Below the pieces are notes generated by a model, which saw nothing but the letters and a program-made list of their open reading frames with translations, searched no databases and was not told the origin of the DNA. A DNA stretch of 64,000 nucleotides. Origin: SSC3 sp963769585 (GTDB lineage Bacteria; Actinomycetota; Actinomycetes; Propionibacteriales; Nocardioidaceae). Shown here in pieces: positions 39,899 to 48,521 of the stretch. The stretch is taken from NCBI GenBank assembly GCA_963769585.1, contig CAVYMJ010000006.1, positions 1,798,001 through 1,862,000 on the forward strand, given 5' to 3'. Made by a program: the position numbers and the translations under genes. The first letter of the stretch is position 1. Every line of letters starts with the position of its first letter.

Positions 39899-40900
39899 AT
39901 GAAGACGCGCAACCTCGGGGCCAGTGGCCTCAAGATCTCCGAGATCTCCTACGGCAACTGGATCACCCACGGCTCCCAGGTCGAGGAGGACGCGGCCCTT
40001 GCCTGCGTGCGCCGAGCCCTCGACGAGGGCATCACCACCTTCGACACGGCTGACGTCTACGCCAACACGAAGGCGGAGAGCGTGCTCGGCCGGGCCTTGA
40101 AGGGAGAGCGCCGCGAGGGGCTGGAGATCTTCACCAAGGCGTACTGGCCGACCGGTCCCGGAAAGCACAACGACCACGGCCTGTCGCGCAAGCACATCAT
40201 GGAGTCGATCAACGGCTCGCTCCAGCGCCTCGGGACCGACTACGTCGACCTCTACCAGGCGCATCGCTTCGACAACGAGACACCGCTCGAGGAGACGATG
40301 GAGGCCTTCGCGGACGTCGTCCGCTCGGGTAAGGCGCTCTACATCGGGGTCTCGGAGTGGCGTGCCGAGGAGATCGCCCGCGGCCATGCCCTCGCCCGTG
40401 ACCTGCGAATCCCGTTCGTCTCGAACCAGCCGCAGTACAACATGGCCTGGCGGGTGATCGAGTCCGAGGTCGTGCCGCTCTCGGAGAAGCTCGGCATCGG
40501 GCAGATCGTCTGGTCGCCGATCGCCCAGGGCGCGTTGACCGGCAAGTACCTTCCCGGCCAGGCCCCGCCGGCTGGCTCGAGGGCAACGCACGAGGGCGGC
40601 GCCGGGATGATCAGTCGCTGGCTCAACGACGACCTGCTGACCCGGGTGCAGGAGCTTCGGCCCCTCGCCGAGAAGCTGGATCTCACCCTCGCTCAGCTCG
40701 CAGTCGCCTGGGTGCTGCAGAACCCCAACGTCTCCTCGGCGATCATCGGCGCCTCCCGGCCCGAGCAGGTCAGCGAGAACGTCAAGGCCTCGGGTGTCGT
40801 GATCGACTCCGAGATCCTGACCGCCATCGACGAGATCCTTGGAGACTCGGTCGTCCGTGACCCCGCCCTGACCACCTCACCTGCCAAGCGCGACTTCTAG
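39899..40900 (+). CDS. Aldo/keto reductase (Kv-beta-like family)
   Basis: A 333-residue NADPH-dependent oxidoreductase with a TIM-barrel. The catalytic tetrad is visible: Asp and Tyr in FDTADVYANTKAESVLG, Lys in IFTKAYWP and His in LYQAHRFD. The cofactor region near the C-terminus is AIIGASRPEQVSENV. It is closest to the potassium-channel beta-subunit-like/YghZ type of aldo/keto reductases. The substrate is unknown. It probably forms its own transcription unit with the leaderless promoter upstream. Confidence 0.93.
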   Translation: MKTRNLGASGLKISEISYGNWITHGSQVEEDAALACVRRALDEGITTFDTADVYANTKAESVLGRALKGERREGLEIFTKAYWPTGPGKHNDHGLSRKHIMESINGSLQRLGTDYVDLYQAHRFDNETPLEETMEAFADVVRSGKALYIGVSEWRAEEIARGHALARDLRIPFVSNQPQYNMAWRVIESEVVPLSEKLGIGQIVWSPIAQGALTGKYLPGQAPPAGSRATHEGGAGMISRWLNDDLLTRVQELRPLAEKLDLTLAQLAVAWVLQNPNVSSAIIGASRPEQVSENVKASGVVIDSEILTAIDEILGDSVVRDPALTTSPAKRDF

Positions 40901-41001
40901 GCACCCCTGCCCGCTCGGACGGTCCCCGGAAGGTCGCGGTCGGCTCGGGCTACCTGATTTCGGGTATTGCGGACCGGCCTGGCCGCCGCCATCGTGCCAC
41001 C

Positions 41002-41478
41002 ATGCGAACACGCGTCATCAAGGCGGGCGAGGGCGAGGTTCTCGGCTCCCCGAAAGGCTGCAGGGACCGGTTCCTGGTGGACTCCAAGGACTGGGGTGGG
41101 CACCTGGCTGTCGTCGAGCACCTGCTGGCGCCCTGGTCCATCGCTGCGCCCCTGCACCGCCATACCAAGGAAGACGAGTTCAGCCTGATCCTCGAGGGTC
41201 GCGTCTGGTTCCAGGCGGACGGCGAGGAGTACGTCGCCGACGTAGGTGACCTGGTCTTCAAGCCTCGCGGCGAGTGGCACACGTTCTGGAACGCCGACGA
41301 CGCGCCGGCCCGACTCCTGGAGCTGATCTCTCCGGGCGGGCTCGAGGAGGCCTTCCGGATCATCGATACCGCAGCGGAGGATGTGGACCTTGGACCTCTG
41401 GTGGCGTCGTACGGCTGTGATAGCGATCTGGATGCGACGCTGCCGATCATCGAGCGTTATGGCCTGACGTTCGGCTGA
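41002..41478 (+). CDS. Cupin-domain protein
   Basis: A 158-residue single-domain cupin. The first cupin motif is PLHRHTKEDEFSLILEGRVWF, with two His and a Glu as metal ligands; the second is GDLVFKPRGEWHTFWN with a further His. Such proteins bind a divalent metal and can be dioxygenases, isomerases or sensors; nothing here narrows it. It converges with the AAA ATPase gene with adjacent, non-overlapping stops. Confidence 0.88.
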   Translation: MRTRVIKAGEGEVLGSPKGCRDRFLVDSKDWGGHLAVVEHLLAPWSIAAPLHRHTKEDEFSLILEGRVWFQADGEEYVADVGDLVFKPRGEWHTFWNADDAPARLLELISPGGLEEAFRIIDTAAEDVDLGPLVASYGCDSDLDATLPIIERYGLTFG

Positions 41479-42642
41479 TCAGGACCGTCCGCGGCTGGCG
41501 ACCCAGGTGGCGAAGAGCGGGTCCACGTAGCGGTAGGGGCCCGAGGCGCCATCCCTGGTCACGTGCTGGCCCTCCTTGCCGAGCTCACGCAGCGCGCTCT
41601 GCAAGGTGGCCCGCGACATTTCCAAGCGGCGAGCCGCGATCGTCCCGGTCGGCGAGTCGCCTTCGGCCAATGCCGCCAACACGGCCTTCTTCCCCGCGGG
41701 CAGGTTGTCCCACACGGCTTGGTGGGCCTCGTTGGTCACCTCCAGCCCCCGGCGTACGACGGCGTCGGCGAGCGCCGGTCCCTCGACGTCGACCCCCTCG
41801 ACCAGCGTGCTGGTGCCGAGCGCGCGAGCGGAGAGCTCGCGATGCAGCAGGTGAGCCAGCAGCATGGTGCGCTGTGGGTGGCCGGCCGCCGCGGCCACGA
41901 GCGGGCCCAGGGCAGCGCCGGGGTCCTCGTCCAGCTCGTCGAAGCGCTCGGCGAGTTCCACCAGCACCTCGTCCAGCGGCAGCGGGCCCAGCTCGAGCGG
42001 CTCGGCCTGACCGTACAGCGGCCGTTCCCGATCGGCGAACAGCTTGCGCATCAGCGACGGGTGGCTGCCGGCGTACACGTAGACCGCTGCCTCTGCGTGG
42101 TACTGGACGTGGGAGCGGACCAGCCCGTCCAACGACGGTCCGGCGCTGAGCAGATCCTGGAACTCGTCGAAGACGACCAGGGTCGGGATCCGGTCGCGCT
42201 CGTAGAGGCGCAGCGGGAGGTCCAGCAGCTCGGCCGCGGCGCTTTGGCCGGCGTCCTGAGGGGGCCGGTGCTGGCGGGGATGCAGGGAGATCCCCGGACC
42301 GCTCGCGGTGAGCGAGAAGCCGAGCCTTGCTCCCAGGGTGTCGAGGTGGTTGCGGAGCTTGTTGTCGCGCAGTCTGGAGTACGAGGTGGCGATCCGCACA
42401 CAGACCTCCGCGAGCGAGGTGACGCCGTACAGGTCGACGTGAACGGTCCGCCAGCCAGCCCCGGACAGCCCCGCAGCGTGCGCCAGCAGCAGCGAAGTCT
42501 TGCCGAACCGCCGTGGACCTGCCAGCCGGACATGGACCCGCTCGACGGCAGCCTGGTGGAGGCGAGCCAGCTCGGCGCGCCGGTCGATGAGTCCCTCGGG
42601 CGCGATGGGAGTCTCGAAAGGAAAGGGTCGGACGAGCGCCAT
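41479..42642 (-). CDS. STAND-like AAA ATPase with C-terminal winged helix
   Basis: A 387-residue ATPase with Walker A AGPRRFGKTSLL near residue 42, Walker B TLVVFDEFQDLL near residue 155 and sensor YAGSHPSLMRK. A helical region and a winged-helix-like C-terminus follow (MSRATLQSALRELGKEGQHV). This layout matches the archaeal-type ATPase (ATP_bind_2/MNS) family found in bacteria with unknown function. A leaderless promoter is likely. The region upstream is unusually AT-rich with TGCATGG repeats that may bind a regulator. Confidence 0.85.
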   Translation of the reverse strand: MALVRPFPFETPIAPEGLIDRRAELARLHQAAVERVHVRLAGPRRFGKTSLLLAHAAGLSGAGWRTVHVDLYGVTSLAEVCVRIATSYSRLRDNKLRNHLDTLGARLGFSLTASGPGISLHPRQHRPPQDAGQSAAAELLDLPLRLYERDRIPTLVVFDEFQDLLSAGPSLDGLVRSHVQYHAEAAVYVYAGSHPSLMRKLFADRERPLYGQAEPLELGPLPLDEVLVELAERFDELDEDPGAALGPLVAAAAGHPQRTMLLAHLLHRELSARALGTSTLVEGVDVEGPALADAVVRRGLEVTNEAHQAVWDNLPAGKKAVLAALAEGDSPTGTIAARRLEMSRATLQSALRELGKEGQHVTRDGASGPYRYVDPLFATWVASRGRS

Positions 42643-42648
42643 GGGACC

Positions 42649-42654
42649 AGACTA
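42649..42654 (-). promoter_or_regulatory. -10 element for a leaderless mRNA (AAA ATPase)
   Basis: TAGTCT on the minus strand ends 6 nt before ATG 42642. Confidence 0.5.
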
Positions 42655-42685
42655 GCGGCTTCGTATCTCAATTGCCATACAGACT

Positions 42686-42729
42686 TGCATGGTTTTTGAA
42701 ATACGCGAATGCATGGGACTAACCATGCA
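42686..42729. promoter_or_regulatory. AT-rich region with TGCATGG inverted and direct repeats
   Basis: TGCATGGTT (42686-42694) is the exact inverse of AACCATGCA (42721-42729), and an additional TGCATGG at 42710-42716 makes a second inverted pair (GCATGG-N6-CCATGC). The stretch from about 42655 to 42735 is much richer in A+T than its surroundings. It lies just upstream of the AAA ATPase promoter and resembles an operator. Confidence 0.5.
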
Positions 42730-42731
42730 GA

Positions 42732-42992
42732 TCAAGTGGCGTGCAGGCTCATCGGTCCATAGACCTCACGGTCCCCTTCAAAGAGGGTCACCGCATCGAC
42801 ACCGTCCTCGGCCAGCTCGCGCCAGACCTCTCCGACCCAGGACTCCGCGTCGCTCTGCGAGGGGAAGGTGGACTGACCGGCCACCGAGCTCTCCACCTCG
42901 TCACCGGCGGCGTTCTCCAGGCGCCACCGCCATACCGAGCGCGGACTCGAGGGCTCTGGCGGGAATCCGGAGGGTTCGAGCGAGTTCGTCAT
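42732..42992 (-). CDS. Small conserved hypothetical protein
   Basis: An 86-residue soluble protein. It begins MTNSLEPSGF, with central SVWRWRLENAAGDEVESS and GQSTFPSQSDAESWVGEVWREL, ending VTLFEGDREVYGPMSLHAT. The pattern of Trp and acidic residues is that of a widespread actinobacterial small protein of unknown function. ATG 42992 is used, because upstream in-frame sequence looks non-coding. It ends just before the AT-rich operator-like region. Confidence 0.75.
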   Translation of the reverse strand: MTNSLEPSGFPPEPSSPRSVWRWRLENAAGDEVESSVAGQSTFPSQSDAESWVGEVWRELAEDGVDAVTLFEGDREVYGPMSLHAT

Positions 42993-43064
42993 GCACCGAA
43001 CGTTAGAACGTCTGGCGCCCGGGCGGGCGCAGGGGTGGCGCGGAGCATGCACGGGGCGATGCCC

Positions 43065-43070
43065 TAGTCT
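43065..43070 (+). promoter_or_regulatory. -10 element before the cobS leader ORF
   Basis: TAGTCT ends 6 nt before ATG 43077 of an 18-codon ORF that overlaps the cobS start, the same spacing as the other leaderless promoters in this window. Confidence 0.45.
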
Positions 43071-43076
43071 CCCCGC

Positions 43077-43133
43077 ATGCTGATGCCAGGCAGTCTCCCC
43101 CAACCCGCTGCTCGTCAGGCCGACCGAGCATGA
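43077..43133 (+). CDS. Putative 18-residue leader peptide overlapping cobS
   Basis: An 18-codon ORF begins 6 nt after a -10 hexamer and ends in TGA at 43131-43133, overlapping the cobS ATG as ATGA. The peptide (MLMPGSLPQ...RA) has no recognised family. cobS itself has no convincing ribosome-binding site, so translation may reach it by termination-reinitiation from this leader. It could instead be a chance ORF in the cobS 5' region. Confidence 0.35.
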   Translation: MLMPGSLPQPAARQADRA

Positions 43134-43876
43134 ACGCGCTGCGTCTGGCGTTCGGCACTCTGTCGATCTACCCGGTCCGGCCGCCGAGCGAGGTCAACCG
43201 GCGTATGGCCGGGTGGGCCATGGCGCTGGGCCCGCTCGTCGCCGCGACCCTGGCTCTCCCGCTGTGGGGACTCGCCAGACTGACGCAGTACCACTGGTCA
43301 CCCCTCGTGGTCGCCGCGCTCTGGGTGGCAGGGCTCGGCCTCCTCACCCGTGCGATGCACCTGGACGGCCTCGCCGACACAGCTGACGGCCTGGGCTCGC
43401 GACAGCCAGCTGAGACGGCCCTCGCCGTGATGCGCAAGAGCGACGTCGGCCCGTTCGGAGTCGCCACCCTCGTGCTGGTACTGCTCGTCCAGGTCGCGGC
43501 GTCCGCCCAGCTGCTCGCCGGACCCGCTGGCCCGGTCGCCGTCGTGACTGCCGTTGTGCTGAGCCGGCTCATCCTGCCGCTGGCCTGCCTGTACGTCGTC
43601 CCGGCCGGCAGACCCGGCGGTCTCGGCGCGACGGTAGCCGGGTCCGTCGGCAGGGGTCAGCTCCTGGCCTCCCTGGCCCTGACCGGACTGCTCGTGGCCG
43701 CAGCTGCCCTTGTTGCCGGCGACTCTGCCTGGCTCCTGCTCCGAGCCAGTGGGGGCCTGCTGGCCGGGGGCGCCTTCTGCTGGTGGTGCGTACGTCGGCT
43801 GGGGGGCATCACCGGTGACGTGCTCGGAGCCTGCGTCGAGGTGACCTTCACCGCGGCTCTGCTGATGCTGCTCTAG
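43130..43876 (+). CDS. cobS: Adenosylcobinamide-GDP ribazoletransferase
   Basis: A 248-residue membrane enzyme that joins alpha-ribazole to adenosylcobinamide-GDP in the last steps of cobalamin synthesis. The family motif RAMHLDGLADTADGLGSRQ lies near residue 75, with MRKSDVGPFGV after it, and about six membrane helices. cobT and cobU are not adjacent, although mycobacteria have cobT next to cobS here. ATG 43130. Its TAG stop shares a CTAG with the convergent gcvT stop. Confidence 0.96.
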   Translation: MNALRLAFGTLSIYPVRPPSEVNRRMAGWAMALGPLVAATLALPLWGLARLTQYHWSPLVVAALWVAGLGLLTRAMHLDGLADTADGLGSRQPAETALAVMRKSDVGPFGVATLVLVLLVQVAASAQLLAGPAGPVAVVTAVVLSRLILPLACLYVVPAGRPGGLGATVAGSVGRGQLLASLALTGLLVAAAALVAGDSAWLLLRASGGLLAGGAFCWWCVRRLGGITGDVLGACVEVTFTAALLMLL

Positions 43877-44973
43877 CCCTCCCGCACGTCGGTCTGCACG
43901 AACGGTGGCCGCGTGACGGTGAAGATCTCCCGTCGGCCGCGTACGTCGACGCCGACCTCGGCGCCCTCCTGGATCTGGGATGCGATCAGAGCCAGCCCGA
44001 GGCCCTTCTTCAGCGTCGGCGAGAACGTCCCCGAGGTGACCTCGCCCACCGGCACGTCGCGGGTGAGCGACACGCTCATGTGCGGCCGGGGAATGCCGCG
44101 GCCGGTCGCGACGAGCCCCCGCAGGGTGCGCCGTGCCCCCTCTGCCTTCTGCGCTACCAGCGCCTCCTTGCCCCAGAACGCCGGCTTCCCCCAGCCAACC
44201 GCCCAGCCCAGCCTCGCCTCGACCGGCGTCACGTCAGGGCTGATGTCCTGGCCGTGCAGCGGATAGCCCATCTCGGTGCGCAGCGTGTCCCGCGAGCCCA
44301 GACCGCAGGGCAGCATCGCCTGCGAGGCGCCGGCCGTGACCAGGAGGTCCCACACCAGTCCGGCGGAAGCCGAAGGAACGACGAGCTCATAACCACGCTC
44401 ACCGGTGTAGCCGGTGCGGCAGACAGTGACCGGGACCCCCTCGACGTCCGCAGAGACCCACGACATGTACGCGTGTGCGGTCGGCAGCCCTCCCGACTCG
44501 AGCACCTCGTCGGACCGAGGCCCCTGGACGGCGATGATCGCGAAGTCGTCGTGCTGGTCGGTCACGGTCACGCCCGCGGGGGCCGCTTCGGCGAGCCGAC
44601 GTACGACCTCGGCGGTGTTGGCAGCGTTCGGTACCAGGAAGACGTTGTCGTCGCCGTGCAGGTAGACGATGAGGTCGTCGACGATGCCACCGCTGGTGGC
44701 GTCGCAACAGAGCGTGTACTGCGCCTGGCCCGGCTCGATCCGGCCCAGGTCGTTGGTCAGGGTCCCGTTCACATGGGCCGCGGCACCGGCCCCGGTGACG
44801 GAGGCCTTTCCGAGATGGCTGACGTCGAAGATCCCCACGGCCTCCCGCACCGCCTGGTGCTCCTTGAGCGTGCCTGCCGGGTACTCCACCGGCATCTCCC
44901 ACCCGCCGAACTCGGCGAACTTCGCGCCCAGAGCGAGATGCCTGTCGTGCAGTGGCGAGTGCTTCAAAACCAT
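43873..44973 (-). CDS. gcvT: Glycine cleavage system T protein (aminomethyltransferase)
   Basis: A 366-residue folate-binding enzyme with characteristic GGWEMPVEYPAGTLKEHQAVR, GIFDVSHLGKASV, CRTGYTGERGYELVVP and LGSRDTLRTEMGYPLHGQDI. It transfers the methylene group from lipoyl-H protein to tetrahydrofolate. Its lipoate dependence fits the nearby lipA, lipB and lpdA. gcvH and gcvP are not in the window. ATG 44973 has a -10 hexamer 7 nt upstream. Confidence 0.97.
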   Translation of the reverse strand: MVLKHSPLHDRHLALGAKFAEFGGWEMPVEYPAGTLKEHQAVREAVGIFDVSHLGKASVTGAGAAAHVNGTLTNDLGRIEPGQAQYTLCCDATSGGIVDDLIVYLHGDDNVFLVPNAANTAEVVRRLAEAAPAGVTVTDQHDDFAIIAVQGPRSDEVLESGGLPTAHAYMSWVSADVEGVPVTVCRTGYTGERGYELVVPSASAGLVWDLLVTAGASQAMLPCGLGSRDTLRTEMGYPLHGQDISPDVTPVEARLGWAVGWGKPAFWGKEALVAQKAEGARRTLRGLVATGRGIPRPHMSVSLTRDVPVGEVTSGTFSPTLKKGLGLALIASQIQEGAEVGVDVRGRREIFTVTRPPFVQTDVREG

Positions 44974-44980
44974 GGCGCCG

Positions 44981-44986
44981 AACCTA
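44981..44986 (-). promoter_or_regulatory. -10 element for a leaderless gcvT mRNA
   Basis: TAGGTT on the minus strand ends 7 nt before ATG 44973. Confidence 0.5.
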
Positions 44987-45057
44987 CCGCAGCCTTGCCT
45001 GGCCTAGCATTTCGAGACGAGCCGCACGAATGTGCGACCAGATGGAGGATGGACTAC

Positions 45058-46551
45058 GTGACCACGTACACCTTGCGCAAGGGTTCGGCGGAGAAGACCG
45101 GCACCGATGTGGTGGTGGTCGGTGTCCGCAAGACGGCCAAGGCAGCGGTCGTGGCGACCGGCGGTGAGGCAGTCGTAACGGCGTACGGGCGCAAGCTCGC
45201 TCCTCTCATGCAGACCCTCGGGTTCACCGGCAAAGCAGGCGAGGTCGCCAAGCTGCCGACCAACGGCATGATCAAGTCCCCGCTGCTGCTCCTGGTCGGC
45301 CTGGGCGAGGAGACCACCACCGAGTCGGTACGCCGCGCTGCCGGGGTTGCCGCGCGCTCGGTCAGCAACGCGGCCTCGGTTGCCCTCGCGCTCCCGGCCG
45401 ACTCACCCGAACTGGTCCGCGCCGTCACCGAGGGCTGGATCCTGGGTTCCTACTCGTTCGACACCTACAAGACCGACTCGAAGGACGACCGTCCCGTCGA
45501 CGTGGTCGTGCTGAGCGAGCTTGCTCGCCAGGCCGAGGCGGCCGCCGCGATCGAGACGGCGCAGGTCGTCGCGCGCGCCAGGAGCCTGGTCCGTGACTGG
45601 GTCAACAACCCACCCGGCGACTTCGGCCCGGCGACGTTCGCCGATGCTGCCATCGCGACCAACAAGATGCGCGAGGGCGCCCGCGTCCAGATCAAGGTGT
45701 ACGACGACGCCGCTCTTCGCGAGGGCGGCTTCGGCGGGATCATCGGCGTGGGCCGTGCCTCCTCGAGCCCCCCGCGCCTGGTCAAGCTGTCCTACAAGCC
45801 GGCGGGAGCCAAAGTGCACCTGGCCCTGGTCGGCAAGGGCATCACCTACGACTCGGGCGGCCTCTCCATCAAGCCGGCCGCGTCGATGTCGACGATGAAG
45901 CTGGACATGGCCGGTGCCGCCGCGGTCATCGCCGCCACGCTGGCCATCGCCGACCTCGGGCTGCCCGTCCAGGTCACCACCTACGCCCCGATGGCAGAGA
46001 ACATGATCTCCGGGGACGCGACCCGACCCGGTGACGTCCTGACGATGTACGGCGGCAAGACCGTCGAGGTGCTCAACACCGACGCGGAGGGCCGGCTGAT
46101 CCTGGCCGACGCGCTGGTGAAAGCGACCGAGTCCAAGCCTGACCTACTCGTCGACGTGGCCACCCTGACCGGCGCGTGCGTGGTCGCCCTCGGCGACCGC
46201 GTCGGTGGCCTGATGGGCAACGACGAGGAACTGGTCGAGCAGGTGCGGGCTGCGGCCGGTCGGGTCGGCGAGAACCTCTGGCCGTTGCCGATCCCCGACG
46301 AGATGCGCGAGAAGGTCCGGAACAACAGCAAGATCGCCGACCTGGCCCAGCACAACATGGAGAAGTGGGGCGGGGCGCTCTACGCTGCCGCCTTCCTGCG
46401 CGAGTTCGTCGGCGACCACCGCTGGGTGCACCTGGACATCGCGGGACCGGCGTTCAACGACAAGCCCGCCTACGGCTACACCGCCCGCGGAGGCACCGGG
46501 ATGGCGGTCGCGACCCTGGTCGAGCTCGCCACCGAGCTGGCCGCAGGCTGA
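45058..46551 (+). CDS. pepA: Leucyl aminopeptidase (M17 family)
   Basis: A 497-residue cytosolic dinuclear-zinc aminopeptidase. The catalytic domain has LVGKGITYDSGGLSIKP, MKLDMAGAAAV and the signature NTDAEGRLILADAL near residue 345. The N-terminal domain (~1-165) is the usual hexamer/DNA-binding type. It removes N-terminal residues in peptide turnover, corresponding to Rv2213. GTG 45058 is chosen because GGAGG lies 9 nt upstream; ATG 45049 would touch that site. Confidence 0.96.
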   Translation: MTTYTLRKGSAEKTGTDVVVVGVRKTAKAAVVATGGEAVVTAYGRKLAPLMQTLGFTGKAGEVAKLPTNGMIKSPLLLLVGLGEETTTESVRRAAGVAARSVSNAASVALALPADSPELVRAVTEGWILGSYSFDTYKTDSKDDRPVDVVVLSELARQAEAAAAIETAQVVARARSLVRDWVNNPPGDFGPATFADAAIATNKMREGARVQIKVYDDAALREGGFGGIIGVGRASSSPPRLVKLSYKPAGAKVHLALVGKGITYDSGGLSIKPAASMSTMKLDMAGAAAVIAATLAIADLGLPVQVTTYAPMAENMISGDATRPGDVLTMYGGKTVEVLNTDAEGRLILADALVKATESKPDLLVDVATLTGACVVALGDRVGGLMGNDEELVEQVRAAAGRVGENLWPLPIPDEMREKVRNNSKIADLAQHNMEKWGGALYAAAFLREFVGDHRWVHLDIAGPAFNDKPAYGYTARGGTGMAVATLVELATELAAG

Positions 46552-46559
46552 GGCTCGCC

Positions 46560-46916
46560 TCAGGTGCCCCGCTGTTCCTTCTGCCGCTTGTTGTACTCGC
46601 GCCACCTGGTCGGGTAGCCGACCACGGCGGCGTCGTACGACGGGATGCCGTGGCCGTTGGCGAAGGTGTGGGCCCACTCCACCGAAGGCACCCGCCGCCG
46701 GGTCCACTCGCCGTCGAAGGCGACCAGCATCAGCGTCACGTCCGTGACCGCCGTACGCGGCTCGACGAATCCCTCGACTCCACGACGCGACGTGGCGAAT
46801 GCCGTCAGATGTTCGAGGTCGGCTGAGTCAGACGGCCGCACCGTCGTCGGCCCGCGCCCTTTGGGCCGCGGCAGTCTGTCGCCGCGGCCAGCGCGGAACC
46901 GGTTGAAAAGTCCCAT
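46560..46916 (-). CDS. Conserved actinobacterial hypothetical protein
   Basis: A 118-residue soluble protein. The N-terminus is basic (MGLFNRFRAGRGDRLPRPKG), followed by LEHLTAFATSRRGVEGFVEP, TLMLVAFDGEWTRRRVPS and a C-terminus with IPSYDAAVVGYPTRWREYN. It is a recurrent family next to pepA in actinobacteria, sometimes labelled oxidoreductase without evidence. No catalytic residues are recognisable. It converges with pepA, 8 bp away. Confidence 0.75.
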   Translation of the reverse strand: MGLFNRFRAGRGDRLPRPKGRGPTTVRPSDSADLEHLTAFATSRRGVEGFVEPRTAVTDVTLMLVAFDGEWTRRRVPSVEWAHTFANGHGIPSYDAAVVGYPTRWREYNKRQKEQRGT

Positions 46917-47065
46917 GCCCCAAGTGTGACCTACGGGCCAACCAGGCGTGGGAACTCCCTACCTGCGGGTACGTGGCCCGGATATGGACACTCGCCCTCG
47001 AGGTGCGAAGATGCAGTCGACCGCCTCGTCAACGACGACGAGGCTCCGTGCGAGTGGAGGATGTC

Positions 47066-48472
47066 GTGTCGGCCGCCAAAAACTTTGACCTGGTCGTCCT
47101 CGGTGCCGGGAGCGGCGGGTACGCCTGCGCCCTGCGTGCGACCCAGCTCGGCCTCTCGGTGGCGCTGGTCGAGAAGGACAAGGTGGGCGGTACCTGCCTG
47201 CATGTCGGCTGCATCCCCACCAAGGCGCTCCTGCACGCAGCCGAGATCGCCGACTCGGCACGCGAGTCCGAGAAGTTCGGCGTGAACGCGACCCTCGACG
47301 GGATCGACATGGGCGGCGTCAACAAGTACAAGGACGGCGTCGTCAGCCGCCTCTACAAGGGGCTCAGCGGGCTCATCAAGGGACGTGGCATCGACGTCAT
47401 CGAGGGCGAGGGCCGCCTCACCGGCCCCACCACGGTGACCGTCAACGGCCAGGAGTACGTCGGCCGACACGTCGTACTCGCGACCGGGTCGTACTCCAAG
47501 TCCATCCCCGGCCTCGACGTCGATGGGGAGCGGGTCCTGACCTCCGAGCAGGCGCTCACCCTGGACCGGGTGCCGAAGTCGGTCGTGGTCCTGGGCGGCG
47601 GTGTGATCGGGGTGGAGTTCGCGTCGGTCTGGAAGTCGTTCGGCGCCGAGGTCACCATCATCGAGGCTCTCCCCCGGCTGCTGGCCGCCGAGGACGAGTC
47701 CTCCTCCAAGCTCCTGGAGCGCGCGTTCCGCAAGCGCGGCATAACCTTCCACGTCGACACCCCGTTCGTCGGACTGGAGAAGACCGACCTGGCTGACGGG
47801 ACACCGGGAGTCCGGGTCACCGCCGGGTCCGGGGATGCCCCCAAGACCATCGACGCAGAGCTGCTCCTGGTGGCGGTGGGTCGTGGCCCGTCCACCTCCG
47901 GGCTCGGATTCGACGAGGCCGGAGTAGCGCTGGACCGGGGCTTCGTCGTCGCCGACGAGCGGCTGCGGACCAACCTCCCCAACGTCTACGCGGTCGGTGA
48001 CATCGTCCCGGGGCTGCAGCTGGCCCACCGCGGCTTCCAGCAGGGCATCTTCGTCGCGGAGGACATCGCCGGGCTGGACCCGACCCCCATCGACGAGGCG
48101 GGCGTGCCGAGGGTGACGTACTGCGACCCCGAGGTGGCCTCTGTAGGGCTGGGCGAGTCGGCCGCCCGCGAGAAGTACGGCGACGACGGGATCCAGACGC
48201 TCGTCTACGACCTCGGTGGCAACGGCAAGAGCCAGATCCTGGCCACGTCAGGCTCAGTGAAGCTGGTGCAGGCCAAGGACGGTCCTGTCGTCGGCGTCCA
48301 CATCGTCGGCGCGAGGGCTGGCGAGCTGATCGGTGAGGCCCAGCTGATCTACAACTGGGAAGGACACCCGGAAGACGTCGCCCCGTTGGTCCACGCGCAC
48401 CCGACCCAGAACGAAGCACTCGGTGAAGCGCATCTCGCGCTAGCCGGCAAGCCCCTCCACGCACACACGTAG
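47066..48472 (+). CDS. lpdA: Dihydrolipoyl dehydrogenase (E3)
   Basis: A 468-residue flavoprotein that reoxidises dihydrolipoamide on E2 proteins with NAD+. The FAD-binding start is LVVLGAGSGGYACALR, the redox disulfide is in GGTCLHVGCIPTKALL, the NAD domain VVLGGGVIGVEFASVW, and the C-terminal His-Glu pair in VHAHPTQNEAL. GTG 47066 has GGAGG 5 nt upstream. It lies 49 bp upstream of the E2 gene, and together they supply a 2-oxoacid dehydrogenase complex. Confidence 0.97.
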   Translation: MSAAKNFDLVVLGAGSGGYACALRATQLGLSVALVEKDKVGGTCLHVGCIPTKALLHAAEIADSARESEKFGVNATLDGIDMGGVNKYKDGVVSRLYKGLSGLIKGRGIDVIEGEGRLTGPTTVTVNGQEYVGRHVVLATGSYSKSIPGLDVDGERVLTSEQALTLDRVPKSVVVLGGGVIGVEFASVWKSFGAEVTIIEALPRLLAAEDESSSKLLERAFRKRGITFHVDTPFVGLEKTDLADGTPGVRVTAGSGDAPKTIDAELLLVAVGRGPSTSGLGFDEAGVALDRGFVVADERLRTNLPNVYAVGDIVPGLQLAHRGFQQGIFVAEDIAGLDPTPIDEAGVPRVTYCDPEVASVGLGESAAREKYGDDGIQTLVYDLGGNGKSQILATSGSVKLVQAKDGPVVGVHIVGARAGELIGEAQLIYNWEGHPEDVAPLVHAHPTQNEALGEAHLALAGKPLHAHT

Positions 48473-48521
48473 TCCCTAGACTGCGAGTTGCATCAGCCAG
48501 CCCTAAGGAGCGAAGGAACGC

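Noticed and set aside
44080..45048. Long N-terminal extension of pepA (open frame from 44080)
   Set aside because: It lies antisense to gcvT and is charged low-complexity; the M17 N-terminus and a GGAGG site support GTG 45058.
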